Shown here: in pieces, positions 34,611 through 43,792 of the stretch
Layout of the letters: every line of letters begins with the position of its first letter
Position numbering within the stretch: position 1 is the stretch's first letter
Source: Gemmatimonas sp.
Lineage (GTDB): Bacteria; Gemmatimonadota; Gemmatimonadetes; Gemmatimonadales; Gemmatimonadaceae
Length of the DNA stretch: 64,000 nucleotides
Direction of reading: 5' to 3'
Assembly (NCBI GenBank): GCA_011390885.1
Contig: JAABRO010000002.1
Location: forward strand, 1-64,000
Notes under the pieces: generated by a model
Seen by the model: only the letters and a program-made list of their open reading frames with translations
Told to the model about the DNA's origin: nothing
The model's database searches: none
Program-made: the position numbers and the translations under genes

Positions 34611-35528
34611 TCAGCGCGTGCCCAGCCACTCCCACGCGATGGCGGCGATGTCGGCGGTGAGCCGCTCCGCCACACGCACGTCGGGAATGCCACGCGTGAG
34701 CACGACGAGCACGAACGGCGCGCGTCCCTCCGGATACACGATGGCCGCGTCGTGCAGCGTGGCCGTGATCTGCCCCGTCTTGTGGGCCACGCGCGTGCCG
34801 GCCGGCAGCCCCGCGGGAATCTGGTCGTTGAAGGCCTGCCGTTCGAGCACCTCGCGCATGAACTGCGTCGAGGCGGGCGAGGCGCTCTCGCCGCGCTCGA
34901 GCGCGGCGAGGATCGCGGCCAGGTCGTCAGCGGAGGTGACATTGTTGCGGCCGGCGGCGTAGGCCGGTCCGTCCTCCACGCCGCGCAGCACGCGCGTGTG
35001 CTGCGCGCCGAAGGCCGCCATCTGCTGCGTGATGCGCGCCGGATCGAGAATCGCGATGAGCGCGTTCGTGGCGAGGTTGCTCGAATGCGTGATCATGCGC
35101 TCCGCCAGCCAGCGAATGGGCACGAACTCCCCCACACGCGCGAAGACCAGGCTGTCGGAGTCGTCGCCCGGATCGAGCGCGTACGGCGAGCCATCCACGA
35201 TCGAATGGAAGGCGTTCACCAGCAGCAGCGGCTGGTCGAGTGAGAGCCGTCCCGCGTCCACCTCGCGCAGCAGGTCGATGAGCACCGGCACCTTCATGGT
35301 GCTGGCCGCGTGGAAGACGCGCCCACCGTCGATCGAGAGCTGGCGTCCGGCGCCGAGGTCGTGGATGGCCACGCCGACCTCGGCGCCGGCCACCTGCGCC
35401 ACGCGGGCCTCGATGCGCTGGCGCACGAGCTCGGGATCGAGCGCGGCCTGCGCGTCGGGGGACGCACCGGGGAGCGAGAGCACCACGGCCAGTGCGACGA
35501 GGGCGGAAAGTCGGGAGCGTGTGGACAT
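34611..35528 (-). CDS. Class A beta-lactamase-like serine hydrolase
   Basis: 305 residues with a signal peptide (LSALVALAVVLSLPGASPDAQA). Motifs of the penicillin-interacting fold: catalytic STMK in FHAASTMKVPVL, SSN in ITHSSNLATN replacing SDN, and HKTGQ. The omega loop reads RGVEDGPAYAAGRNN: the Glu may equal Glu166, but the following LN of ExxLN is missing. It could be a weak beta-lactamase or a D-Ala peptidase/esterase. It stands beside wall-crosslinking and wall-cleaving genes. It is convergent with the response regulator and divergent from the MltD-like gene. Confidence 0.85.
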   Translation of the reverse strand: MSTRSRLSALVALAVVLSLPGASPDAQAALDPELVRQRIEARVAQVAGAEVGVAIHDLGAGRQLSIDGGRVFHAASTMKVPVLIDLLREVDAGRLSLDQPLLLVNAFHSIVDGSPYALDPGDDSDSLVFARVGEFVPIRWLAERMITHSSNLATNALIAILDPARITQQMAAFGAQHTRVLRGVEDGPAYAAGRNNVTSADDLAAILAALERGESASPASTQFMREVLERQAFNDQIPAGLPAGTRVAHKTGQITATLHDAAIVYPEGRAPFVLVVLTRGIPDVRVAERLTADIAAIAWEWLGTR

Positions 35529-35627
35529 ATCCAGAGCCTGCGCGCCGAGCGTGACGACCGCAAGGGAATGATGGTGCCCGCGGGGAATGGTCGAGCCCGG
35601 CTGGTGTACCTCCGCGGGGATGCGGGG

Positions 35628-35633
35628 TACTTT
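35628..35633 (+). promoter_or_regulatory. -10-like hexamer TACTTT, leaderless spacing
   Basis: TACTTT is followed by 5 bases (GCGTC) and the ATG at 35639. Transcription would begin at or one base inside the start codon. No Shine-Dalgarno is seen. Confidence 0.5.
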
Positions 35634-35638
35634 GCGTC

Positions 35639-37303
35639 ATGCCTACCGCCCGTTCCCTCCTCCGGCCGGTGTCCGGCGCCCTCGCCCTCAGTGCGGCGTT
35701 GTCGGCCTGCCAGCCGGGGCTGCAGCCGCTCACGGCGCCTGCGGCCGTCTCGAGTCCGTCCGCCGGTGCCGACGCCGCCGGCCGGCGCGCGCCACGATCC
35801 GTGGCCTCCGGTGCCGACCTCGCCTCGCCCGAAGCCGTGATGCAGGCTGCCTCGGCCGTCTTCGGCGATTCCACCGCGTTCGACGGCATCTCCGACGGTG
35901 CGCTCGACGAAGCACCCACCTGGGACATCGACGTGCGATCGTACGAGACGCACGAACGCGTGGAGCACTACCTGCGGCTGTTCAGCGGGCCGGCGCGCGA
36001 TCGCATCGCGGAGCGGCTCAGTCGCGGCACACGCTACGAGCCGATGATCCGCCGCAAGCTGATCGACGCGGGCATGCCGTCCGACCTGTACTATCTCGCG
36101 CTGATCGAGAGCGGCTACGATCCGCACGCGTACTCCAGTGCCGCCGCCGTGGGGATGTGGCAGTTCATGACGGCCACCGGCCGTGGCGTGGGACTGCGCA
36201 TCGACTGGTGGGTGGACGAGCGACGCGACCCGGCGCGCTCCACCGACGCGGCCATCCGTTTCCTGGGCAGCCTGCAGCAGCAGTTCGGGTCGCTCTATCT
36301 GGCGGCCGCGGCCTACAACGGCGGGCCAGGGCGGGTCGCGCGCGGCCTGACACGGTTCTCCTCCGCGATCGGTGAGGCGGAGGGCGATGACATGTTCTTC
36401 GCGCTGGCCGAACAGAACTACCTGCCCAGCGAGACCAAGAACTACGTGCCGCAGCTGATCGCGGCGGCGCTGCTGGCCAAGACGCCCGACAGCTTCGGCA
36501 TGGTGATCGAGCGGCAGGCGCCTTTCAGCTACGACTCCGTGCTCGTGGACGCCGGCACGTCGCTCGGCGCCCTGTCGCGGGCGTCGGCCGTGCCGCTCGA
36601 CTCACTGATTGAACTCAACCCGGGGCTTCTGCGCGGCGTCGCACCACCGGACCGCGCGGAGTGGGTGCGCGTGCCCGCCGGCACGGACTCGATCGTGCTC
36701 GCGGCATACGTGGCGTTGCCGGCCGAGGAGCGCCTGGGATGGACCGAGGTCACGCCCGACAAGGGCGAGACGCTCGCTGCCCTCGCGAAGCGGCACGAGA
36801 TCTCCAGCCGTGAACTCGGCTGGTACAATCCGGGGGTACGCACGCTGCGCAGCGGCGCCATCAGCGCGGGGCAGACGGTGCGCGTGCCGACGCGCGAGGC
36901 GATCCTCGGCGCGCGCGTGGTCAACGATCCCTCGCTCGACCGCTCCGTGCGCAGCGTGGCGAGCGCCACGCATGTGGTGCGCTCCGGCGAGTCGCTGGGC
37001 GTGATCGGGCGGCGGTACGGAGTGTCGGTGGCGCGTCTCAAGTCGCTGAACGGCCTGCGCTCCGACCGCATTCGCGCCGGCCAGCGCCTGGTGGTGAGCG
37101 CCGGCGGTTCGTCGACGTCGGCGTCCACGCGCAGCAGCGCCAGCACGGGGGCCGCCAGCAGCACGCACGTGGTGAAGCGGGGCGAGTCGTTGGGCGTGAT
37201 CGCGCAGCGCTACGGGCTGTCGGTGTCGCGCCTCAAGTCGCTGAACGGTCTCAAGTCGGACCGGATCAAGGCGGGGCAGCGGCTGGTGGTGCGCCGGGGC
37301 TGA
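35639..37303 (+). CDS. Membrane-bound lytic transglycosylase with LysM repeats (MltD-like)
   Basis: 554 residues. Lipoprotein-like signal (SGALALSAALSAC). The goose-type lysozyme/SLT domain is at about 120-270, with catalytic Glu in YYLALIESGYDPHAYSSAAA, then GMWQFM and AAYNGGPGRV. Three C-terminal LysM-like repeats follow, the last two nearly identical (HVVRSGESLGVIGRRYG and HVVKRGESLGVIAQRYG). It cleaves glycan strands to 1,6-anhydro ends and anchors to peptidoglycan. A Ser/Thr linker separates the last two LysM units. It is convergent with a second transglycosylase gene, 24 bases away. Confidence 0.95.
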   Translation: MPTARSLLRPVSGALALSAALSACQPGLQPLTAPAAVSSPSAGADAAGRRAPRSVASGADLASPEAVMQAASAVFGDSTAFDGISDGALDEAPTWDIDVRSYETHERVEHYLRLFSGPARDRIAERLSRGTRYEPMIRRKLIDAGMPSDLYYLALIESGYDPHAYSSAAAVGMWQFMTATGRGVGLRIDWWVDERRDPARSTDAAIRFLGSLQQQFGSLYLAAAAYNGGPGRVARGLTRFSSAIGEAEGDDMFFALAEQNYLPSETKNYVPQLIAAALLAKTPDSFGMVIERQAPFSYDSVLVDAGTSLGALSRASAVPLDSLIELNPGLLRGVAPPDRAEWVRVPAGTDSIVLAAYVALPAEERLGWTEVTPDKGETLAALAKRHEISSRELGWYNPGVRTLRSGAISAGQTVRVPTREAILGARVVNDPSLDRSVRSVASATHVVRSGESLGVIGRRYGVSVARLKSLNGLRSDRIRAGQRLVVSAGGSSTSASTRSSASTGAASSTHVVKRGESLGVIAQRYGLSVSRLKSLNGLKSDRIKAGQRLVVRRG

Positions 37304-37327
37304 GCCCGGCGCACTTCACCAGTCACG

Positions 37328-38122
37328 TCAATCGATCACGCCGCGGCCGGTGTAGCCGCGCATGAGCACGCGCTCGTAGCCGTTGGCTGGGTCTTCACCC
37401 ATGGCGAGCGCGTTCTGCACCGCCGTGGGGCCCCGATTGTACGTGAGGAGCGCCAGCTTGAGGTCGCCGCGGTGCTCGCGAATCAGCCCCCGAAGGTAGC
37501 GGAACCCGATGCGCAGGTTCGTGGCCGGGTCGGTGAGCTGCTCTTCCGTGATGCCCGGCTGGAAGTAGCGGGCCGTGCCCAGCATGAGCTGCGTGAGGCC
37601 GATCGCCCCGGCATGGCTGACCACGTTCGGGTCGAAGCGGGACTCGAGACGAACCAGCCGGAAGGCGAGTTCGGGCTCGATCTTCTCCGCGATCGCCTGA
37701 TCGTGGATGAGGCCGGCGAGCTCCATCGTGATGCGATAGCGCCGCGCGTAGGTGAACACCGTGTTCCAGCGCAGCAGATGCTGGGTGGACGCATCGATGC
37801 CCGCCAGCTCGGCGCGGTAGCGCCAGGGCCCAATCCGCACGGGCCGATCGAGCACGTCGGCCGCGGGGCGCCACAGAGGGGCGAGTTCGAGGCCGATGGC
37901 CAAGGTCTCGTCCGTCGATGTGGCCGACGATCGATCGCCGAACCACTGCATGCCCGCAAAGGCGAGCAGTCCTGCGAGTGCCACACGAGCAGACAGCTTC
38001 CGAGCGCGCCGACGACGGCGACGCTGGAGGCGCGTCGGGGCGGATGGCCGCGACGGCATCGTCTTCGACACCATCTCGGACCGGTCGCCAGACGTCGCGC
38101 CCGATTCACTTCTATATGACAT
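37328..38122 (-). CDS. Lytic transglycosylase (SLT domain)
   Basis: 264 residues: an Arg-rich cytoplasmic N-terminus (LQRRRRRRARK), one membrane anchor (VALAGLLAFAGMQWF), a helical region, then an SLT domain with catalytic Glu in RLVRLESRFDPNVVSHAGAI, GLTQLM and LLTYNRGP. It is a murein hydrolase of the Slt/EmtA type. ATG 38122 is preceded by GGAAGGG, a good ribosome site; an in-frame TTG at 38134 is less likely. moaC lies upstream on the same strand, 82 bases away. Confidence 0.92.
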   Translation of the reverse strand: MSYRSESGATSGDRSEMVSKTMPSRPSAPTRLQRRRRRRARKLSARVALAGLLAFAGMQWFGDRSSATSTDETLAIGLELAPLWRPAADVLDRPVRIGPWRYRAELAGIDASTQHLLRWNTVFTYARRYRITMELAGLIHDQAIAEKIEPELAFRLVRLESRFDPNVVSHAGAIGLTQLMLGTARYFQPGITEEQLTDPATNLRIGFRYLRGLIREHRGDLKLALLTYNRGPTAVQNALAMGEDPANGYERVLMRGYTGRGVID

Positions 38123-38204
38123 GGTCCCTTCCAATCAGCGAGTCAGGAGGGCGCCGTCATGACCATCGATACGGCGAGCAGCGTTGGGGCCAAGCGTGCG
38201 CCCG

Positions 38205-38741
38205 TCAACCACTCCGCACGTAATCGCCGTGCACTCCGCCGCGTTTTTCGCGCAGCTGCACGTCGGTGATGATCATGTCACGATCGACTGCCTTCGCCAT
38301 GTCGTACACCACGAGGAGTGCAACGGTTACGGCAGTCAGCGCCTCCATTTCCACCCCGGTCCTGGCGGTGGTTCGTACCGCTCCCTCGACCTGCACACCT
38401 GGGAGCGATGTATCAACGCTAACCCGGACCTGGACCCCCGACAACGGGAGGGGGTGGCAGAGCGGAATCAGGTCGGCGGTCCGCTTGGCCGCCATGATGC
38501 CCGCCAGACGCGCGGTCGCGAGCACATCACCTTTCTTCAAGGCGTTGTCCTGTATGAGCTTGCACGTTTCCGCGCGCATCCGGATCGCCCCCGTGGCGAC
38601 GGCCGATCGCACCGATTCCGGCTTCCCGGACACGTCCACCATGCGGGCTGCGCCGACCTCGTCCACGTGGCTCAGCCCGCTCGCGGCACCGGCCGGTGCG
38701 CCCGAGCCCGGATCACGCGCTTCGCTCGATGGCGCCGTCAT
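38205..38741 (-). CDS. moaC: Cyclic pyranopterin monophosphate synthase MoaC
   Basis: 178 residues with MoaC signatures LSHVDEVGAARMVDVSGK, LIPLCHPL and GVEMEALTAV, plus the catalytic Lys in YDMAKAVDRDM. It converts the MoaA product to cPMP in molybdenum cofactor synthesis. An N-terminal extension of about 22 residues is Ala/Gly/Pro-rich. No other moa gene is in the window. ATG 38741 overlaps the holB stop by 4 bases (ATGA). Confidence 0.96.
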   Translation of the reverse strand: MTAPSSEARDPGSGAPAGAASGLSHVDEVGAARMVDVSGKPESVRSAVATGAIRMRAETCKLIQDNALKKGDVLATARLAGIMAAKRTADLIPLCHPLPLSGVQVRVSVDTSLPGVQVEGAVRTTARTGVEMEALTAVTVALLVVYDMAKAVDRDMIITDVQLREKRGGVHGDYVRSG

Positions 38742-39841
38742 GCCGGCCGCGCCAGCAGTTCGGCCAGCTCATCCAGCAGCACGGCGGTGATCAGCTGCGG
38801 CGTGACGTTGTGCTGCGTGTGCAGCTTTGCGCGCTCGAGCGTGGCCACCGCGATCGCGACGCGACGCGCGTGTCGATCGAGTCCTCGCTCGAGGGCACCA
38901 CGCACGCGCGCGTGCAGCAGCACGGTGAGCGCGTCGAGCACATCGGAGTAGAGACCGCGCGCCTTCGTGACGCCGGCGCTCGCCGCCACATGCGCGCGCA
39001 ACGCATCGCCGTCCGGCGTGCGCGGCGCGAGTGCGGCGTCGAGCAGTCGCTGCGCCGCATCGTGCGCATCGGCGCTGGCGGCGTCCTCGAGCAGCCGTCC
39101 GGGCGCACCGCCCGCCCGTGCGACCAGCGACGACACGTCGGCGGGCGCGGTGCCGAGTCGCGATTGCACCGCCGGATCGTGCAGGAAATCGGTCACGTCG
39201 TCGGCCCGCAGCGGTGCCACGCGAACGGTGACCACGCGCGAGCGGATCGTGGGGAGCAGCGCACCGGGCTCGCTGCTCGTGAGGATCAGCGTGGCGTCGG
39301 CCGGAGGCTCCTCAAGCAGCTTGAGGAAGGCGTTCGCGGCCTGGTCCGAGCCCTCCTGCGAGACCATGCGTTCGGCGTCCCCGACTACGAACACCGATCG
39401 CTTCGCCATCGCCGGCCTCCGCGACGCGGCCTGCAGCAGCGCCTTCACCGTGGCGCTGTGCAGCCCCTCCATGCCCAGGCTGGCGGACCAGAGGCCGTCG
39501 GCCTTGAGGCGATCGGCGATCGCGTCCCCCAGATCGGCGCGCACGTCGTCGGCCGACGGGTCGGTGATCTTGAGCCGCTCGCGCGGAAAGAACCAATGCA
39601 GGTCGGGGTGCTGCAGCTTGAGCGCGTAGCGGCACTGCGGGCAGGTGCCGCACGGCTCGAGCGTGTCGCGCGCGTCCGCCCCCTCGCACAGCAGACGCTG
39701 GCCAAGCCAGAGCGCGAGCCGCTGCTTGCCGACGCCGCGCGGGCCGGTGAGCAGCAGGCTGGCGGGCAGCTTGTGGTGGCGGACGGCGGTGGCGAGGCGC
39801 TGACGCAGGGTGGCGTGGCCGTACACGGGGCGGAGCGACAT
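38738..39841 (-). CDS. holB: DNA polymerase III delta' subunit
   Basis: 367 residues of the AAA+ clamp-loader family. Walker A GPRGVGKQ, zinc module CGTCPQC, and SRVVTVRVAPL, with an F/L-rich sensor segment (AANAFLKLLEEPP). It belongs to the clamp-loader complex that places the beta clamp on DNA. Two ATGs are adjacent (39844 and 39841). I prefer 39841, because the -10-like CATAAT (39853-39848) lies exactly 6 bases from it, placing +1 on the A of ATG. The start lies only 9 bases from that of the divergent peptidase gene. Confidence 0.93.
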   Translation of the reverse strand: MSLRPVYGHATLRQRLATAVRHHKLPASLLLTGPRGVGKQRLALWLGQRLLCEGADARDTLEPCGTCPQCRYALKLQHPDLHWFFPRERLKITDPSADDVRADLGDAIADRLKADGLWSASLGMEGLHSATVKALLQAASRRPAMAKRSVFVVGDAERMVSQEGSDQAANAFLKLLEEPPADATLILTSSEPGALLPTIRSRVVTVRVAPLRADDVTDFLHDPAVQSRLGTAPADVSSLVARAGGAPGRLLEDAASADAHDAAQRLLDAALAPRTPDGDALRAHVAASAGVTKARGLYSDVLDALTVLLHARVRGALERGLDRHARRVAIAVATLERAKLHTQHNVTPQLITAVLLDELAELLARPA

Positions 39842-39853
39842 CATTCAATTATG
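39839..39853. promoter_or_regulatory. Interlocked divergent -10 boxes and start codons (holB / dmpA-like)
   Basis: On the minus strand CATAAT (39853-39848) is 6 bases from ATG 39841. On the plus strand CATCAT (39839-39844) is 6 bases from ATG 39851. Each box includes the other gene's start codon in reverse complement. Both genes would be leaderless, and the two promoters would compete for polymerase. No -35 boxes are visible. Confidence 0.5.
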
Positions 39854-41131
39854 CCTGCTCCCACCACCTCCCGCGACTGCCGTCGCCACCTTCGAGCGGC
39901 GCGTCCGCTGGTCGCCGCACTGGCCGCGACCGCGCTCGTCGCGACCGCGCTCGTCGCGAGCGCGCTGGTCGCGAGCGCGCTGGTCGCGACGTCGGCCGTC
40001 GCCCAGTCGCCCACGTCCACCGCTCCGGAACCGCGCGCGCGCGCGCGTGCACTCGGTGTCGCCCCCGGCGTCTTCCAGCCCGGGCCGCACAACGCGATCA
40101 CCGACGTGCCGGGCGTGCGCGTGGGACACGGCACCGTGCGCGAGGGCGACTCGCTGCGCACCGGTGTGACCGCGATCGTGCCGCACGGCGGTGACCTCTA
40201 TCGCTCGCGCGTGCCGGCGGCGATTCACGTGGGCAACGGCTTCGGCAAGCTGCTGGGCATCACGCAGGTGCGCGAACTCGGCGAACTCGAGACGCCGGTG
40301 GCGCTCACGTGCACGCTCTGCATCTGGCAGGTGGGTGATGCGCTCGCACAACACATGCTGGCGCTGCCGGGCAACGGGAACGTGCGCTCGATCAACCCCG
40401 TGGTGGGCGAGACGAACGACGGGGGATTGAACACGATCCGCACGCGCCCGGGCATCGGGGAGGCACTGCGCGCCGCGCTGGCGGCGGCGGACACCGGTCC
40501 TGTGGCGGAGGGGAGCGTGGGCGCGGGCACCGGCACGTCGATGTTCGGCTGGAAGGGAGGCATCGGCACCAGTTCGCGGCGGCTCCCCGCCGCCGCCGGT
40601 GGACACACGGTCGGGGTGCTCGTGCAGGGGAACTACGGGGGCGTGCTGCAGGTCATGGGCGCGCCGGTGGGGCAGGCACTGGGCCGCTTCGCCTTCCAGC
40701 GGCTCGTGGCGCCGTCGTCGGGGGGCCCCGGCGATGCGCAGGCCGAGCGTGGGGACGGCTCGATCATGATCGTGGTGGCCACCGACGCGCCGATGACCGC
40801 GCGCAACCTCGAGCGGGTGGCTGCGCGCGCCATGCTCGGACTCGGCCGCACCGGCTCGAGCGCGTCGAACGGATCGGGCGATTATGTGATCGCCTTCTCC
40901 ACGGCCGAGTCGGTGCGCCTGCGCGCGGGTGACGCGCCGCAGTCGGTGGTGGAGCTGTCCAACGACGCCACGTCGGCGGTGTTCCAGGCGGTGGTGGAGG
41001 CCACGGAGGAGGCGATCTACAACGCGCTCTTCATGGCCACGATGGAGCAGGTGCGCGGGTCGACCGTGGACGCGATCGACCTCGCGAAGGTGCGCGAGGT
41101 GCTGGCGCGCTATCGCGTGGACGGGCGCTGA
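39851..41131 (+). CDS. P1-family (DmpA-like) aminopeptidase
   Basis: 426 residues. A long signal peptide with tandem ALVA repeats is followed by NAITDVPGVRVGHGTV, typical of DmpA/BapA proteins. Other motifs are GNGFGKLLG, NPVVGETNDG and GWKGGIGTSSR. These enzymes self-cleave before a Ser that becomes the N-terminal nucleophile; here that is Gly-Ser304 in GDGSIMIVVATDAPM. It would release N-terminal D-Ala or beta-amino residues from peptides in the periplasm. ATG 39851 is interlocked with the divergent holB start. Confidence 0.93.
   Translation: MPAPTTSRDCRRHLRAARPLVAALAATALVATALVASALVASALVATSAVAQSPTSTAPEPRARARALGVAPGVFQPGPHNAITDVPGVRVGHGTVREGDSLRTGVTAIVPHGGDLYRSRVPAAIHVGNGFGKLLGITQVRELGELETPVALTCTLCIWQVGDALAQHMLALPGNGNVRSINPVVGETNDGGLNTIRTRPGIGEALRAALAAADTGPVAEGSVGAGTGTSMFGWKGGIGTSSRRLPAAAGGHTVGVLVQGNYGGVLQVMGAPVGQALGRFAFQRLVAPSSGGPGDAQAERGDGSIMIVVATDAPMTARNLERVAARAMLGLGRTGSSASNGSGDYVIAFSTAESVRLRAGDAPQSVVELSNDATSAVFQAVVEATEEAIYNALFMATMEQVRGSTVDAIDLAKVREVLARYRVDGR
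39917..39991 (+). repeat. 15-bp tandem repeat within a signal-peptide coding region
   Basis: Five in-frame 15-bp units (GCGCTCGTCGCGACC and variants) at 39917, 39932, 39947, 39962 and 39977 encode ALVA-T/S repeats in the hydrophobic core of the P1 peptidase signal peptide. Units are in frame, so slippage would lengthen or shorten the core by 5 residues. Confidence 0.85.
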
Positions 41132-41242
41132 CGCGGGTCGCGCAGCGCGGCTCGCCGGGGGTGGGACCGAGGGCTACATTCGCCGCCTCGCGACGTGCCA
41201 TCCGGGCGCCGTCGCTGTTCGGCCCGCCGCCAGGATTCCTGC

Positions 41243-43783
41243 ATGCGAGATCTCGTCCGCTTCGCCACCGGCACCGTCGTGCTGGCCACCACGGCGGCCT
41301 GTGCCACCACCGCGCAGCCGGCACGTCCCGTGGCGACCGCACCCGCGGCGGCCCCGACGCCCGCGCCCGGCGCGACAACGCCGAGCGCCACCGCGCCGGG
41401 CGCAGCCGTGCGCCGCGGTCCGCGTCCCTACGCGCAGGTCGTCACGAGCGCCGCGCGCACCGAGCGTGGCGGCATCACGGTGCACCGCATCGACGAGCGC
41501 ATTCTCTTCGAAGTGCCCGACTCGCTGCTCGGCCGCGACTTCCTCATGGTCACGCGCGTGTCCGGCGTGCCCGCCGGCTCCGGTGGTTTCCAGAGCGCCG
41601 GCAGTTCGCTCAACGAGCGGCTCGTGCGCTGGGAACGCGCCGCCGATCGCCTGCTGCTCAAGAGCATCAGCACGGCCGCCGTGGCCGACACGACGCTGCC
41701 GATCGCGCTCAGCGTCGCGCAGAACAACTATCCGGCGATCCTCGGCGGGTTTCCGGTGGCCGCCTTCACCGCCGACAGCGCCGCGACCGTGGTGGATGTG
41801 ACGGACTTCTTCGCCACTGACAATCCGGCCACGAGCGGTGTGAACGCGAACCAGCGCCGCACGTGGGGCGTGCGCCGCTTCGACCCGGCGCGCAGCTATG
41901 TGAGCAGCGTGCGCGCCTTCCCCACCAACATCGAAGTGCGGCAGGTGCAGACGTTCGATGCGGCCACGCCCCCCGATGACGTGAACGGCGGCAGCGTGAC
42001 GATGGAGACGCGCCAGTCGATCGTGCTGCTGCCGAAGGTGCCGATGCGTCCGCGCATCTTCGACCCGCGCGTGGGCTACTTCTCCGTCGATCGGGTGAAC
42101 TACGGTCTCGACGTGCTGAAGGCCGAGCGCGAAACGTTCATCACGCGGTGGCGTCTCGAACCGAAGGACCCGGCCGCCTACGCGCGCGGGGAGCTCGTGG
42201 AGCCGGTCAAGCCGATCGTGTATTACCTCGATCCGGCCACGCCCACCCGCTGGGCGCCGTACGTGAAGCAGGGCGTGGAAGACTGGCAGTCGGTGTTCGA
42301 GAAGGCCGGCTTCAAGAACGCCATCATCGCGAAGCCCGCGCCCACGAAGGCGGAGGACCCCGACTTCGATCCCGACGACGCGCGTGTGAGCATGGTGCGC
42401 TGGGCGGCGAGCCTCACGCGCAACGCCACCGGTCCGCACACGCACGATCCGCGCTCGGGCGAGATCCTCAACAGCGAGATCACGTGGTACCACAACCACA
42501 TGCGCTCGTATCGCAACTGGCTCATCATGGAGACCGGCGCCGCGAATCCGGCGGCGCGCACGCTCGACATTCCCGAGGAGCTCATGGGCGAGACGATGCG
42601 ACAGGTCATCGCGCACGAGATCGGCCATGCGCTCGGCCTGCAGCACAACATGATCGCGTCGGCGTCATTCCCGGTGGACTCGCTGCGCAGCGTGAGCTTC
42701 ACGCGCACGTACGGCGTGAGCGCCACGATCATGGACTACGCGCGGCAGAACTACGTGGCCCAGCCCGGCGACGGACTGCAGACCAAGGACTTCATCCGGC
42801 GCCTCGGCCCCTTCGACGACTTCGCGATCCGCTGGGGCTACCGGCTCACCGACACGCCCACGCCCGAGGCGGAGCGGCCGGTGCTGCACGGCTGGCTCGA
42901 ACGGCAGTCCGGTCCGTTTCCGTACCGCTTCGTGCCGCCACGCCTGGCCGCGGGCGACCCGCGACACCAGACCGAAGACCTCGGCGACGATCCGGTGAAG
43001 GCGAGTACGTACGCCGTCGAGAACTACAAGCGCATGATTCCGAGCCTGGCCTCGTGGACCACCCGTGCCGGTGACGACTTCACGGAGCTGCAGGAAGTGT
43101 ACGAGGAGGCGGTGGGGCGCTGGGCGGGCTACATGAATCATGTGGCCACGGTGGTGGGCGGCGTGCAGGTGGACCTGCGCACGGGTGAAGACACCGAGCC
43201 GGTGTATGCCGTGGTGCCGCGTGCGCGTCAGCGGGAAGCGCTGGCGTTCCTCTCGGCGCAGGTGTTCACCACCCCCGACTGGCTGCAGCCGGCGTCGATC
43301 GTGCAGCGCATTGGGCCGAATCCCGTGCTGGGGGCGCGACAGGCGGGGATCCTCTCGTCGCTGCTCAGTGCCGCGCGGCTGGGGCGCATGGTCGACGCGG
43401 AGCGCTACGATGCCGCCAACGCGTATCCGGTCTCGGCGTACCTCGCCGATCTCAAGCGCGGTGTGTGGATCGGTGCGGAGCCGGACCTGCATCGGCGCCA
43501 GCTGCAGCGCGTGTACGTGCAGCGTCTCGAAGCGCTGCTGCCGGCCACGGCGACCGCTCCCGCGGCTGCAGGCCCTGGCGGTGGCGGCGGTGGTGGCGGC
43601 CGCCCGGCACCGTTCGTGACGGCGCCAAGCCTGCCGCAGAGCGACCTGCCGGCGCTCGCGCGCGCGCAGCTGCGCGAGATTCAGCGCGACGCGCGGTCGT
43701 CGGCGCAGTCCGCGCGCTCGGCCACGGCGCGCGCGCACTGGAGCGACATCGCCGAGCGCATCACGGCGATCCTCGAGCCGTAG
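41243..43783 (+). CDS. DUF5117/DUF4953-type zinc-dependent metalloprotease
   Basis: 846 residues from ATG 41243 (AGGA upstream). Lipoprotein-like signal (VVLATTAAC), an Ala/Pro linker, a DUF5117-type segment (DERILFEVPDSLLGRDFLMV), then a metzincin domain with HEIGHALGLQHN near residue 457 and a DYARQNYV Met-turn region. The C-terminus has an Ala/Gly/Pro linker and a helical tail. It is a likely secreted or lipid-anchored protease. A TACATT box at 41175-41180 may be its -10 site, 62 bases upstream. Confidence 0.92.
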   Translation: MRDLVRFATGTVVLATTAACATTAQPARPVATAPAAAPTPAPGATTPSATAPGAAVRRGPRPYAQVVTSAARTERGGITVHRIDERILFEVPDSLLGRDFLMVTRVSGVPAGSGGFQSAGSSLNERLVRWERAADRLLLKSISTAAVADTTLPIALSVAQNNYPAILGGFPVAAFTADSAATVVDVTDFFATDNPATSGVNANQRRTWGVRRFDPARSYVSSVRAFPTNIEVRQVQTFDAATPPDDVNGGSVTMETRQSIVLLPKVPMRPRIFDPRVGYFSVDRVNYGLDVLKAERETFITRWRLEPKDPAAYARGELVEPVKPIVYYLDPATPTRWAPYVKQGVEDWQSVFEKAGFKNAIIAKPAPTKAEDPDFDPDDARVSMVRWAASLTRNATGPHTHDPRSGEILNSEITWYHNHMRSYRNWLIMETGAANPAARTLDIPEELMGETMRQVIAHEIGHALGLQHNMIASASFPVDSLRSVSFTRTYGVSATIMDYARQNYVAQPGDGLQTKDFIRRLGPFDDFAIRWGYRLTDTPTPEAERPVLHGWLERQSGPFPYRFVPPRLAAGDPRHQTEDLGDDPVKASTYAVENYKRMIPSLASWTTRAGDDFTELQEVYEEAVGRWAGYMNHVATVVGGVQVDLRTGEDTEPVYAVVPRARQREALAFLSAQVFTTPDWLQPASIVQRIGPNPVLGARQAGILSSLLSAARLGRMVDAERYDAANAYPVSAYLADLKRGVWIGAEPDLHRRQLQRVYVQRLEALLPATATAPAAAGPGGGGGGGGRPAPFVTAPSLPQSDLPALARAQLREIQRDARSSAQSARSATARAHWSDIAERITAILEP

Positions 43784-43792
43784 CAACGCGCG

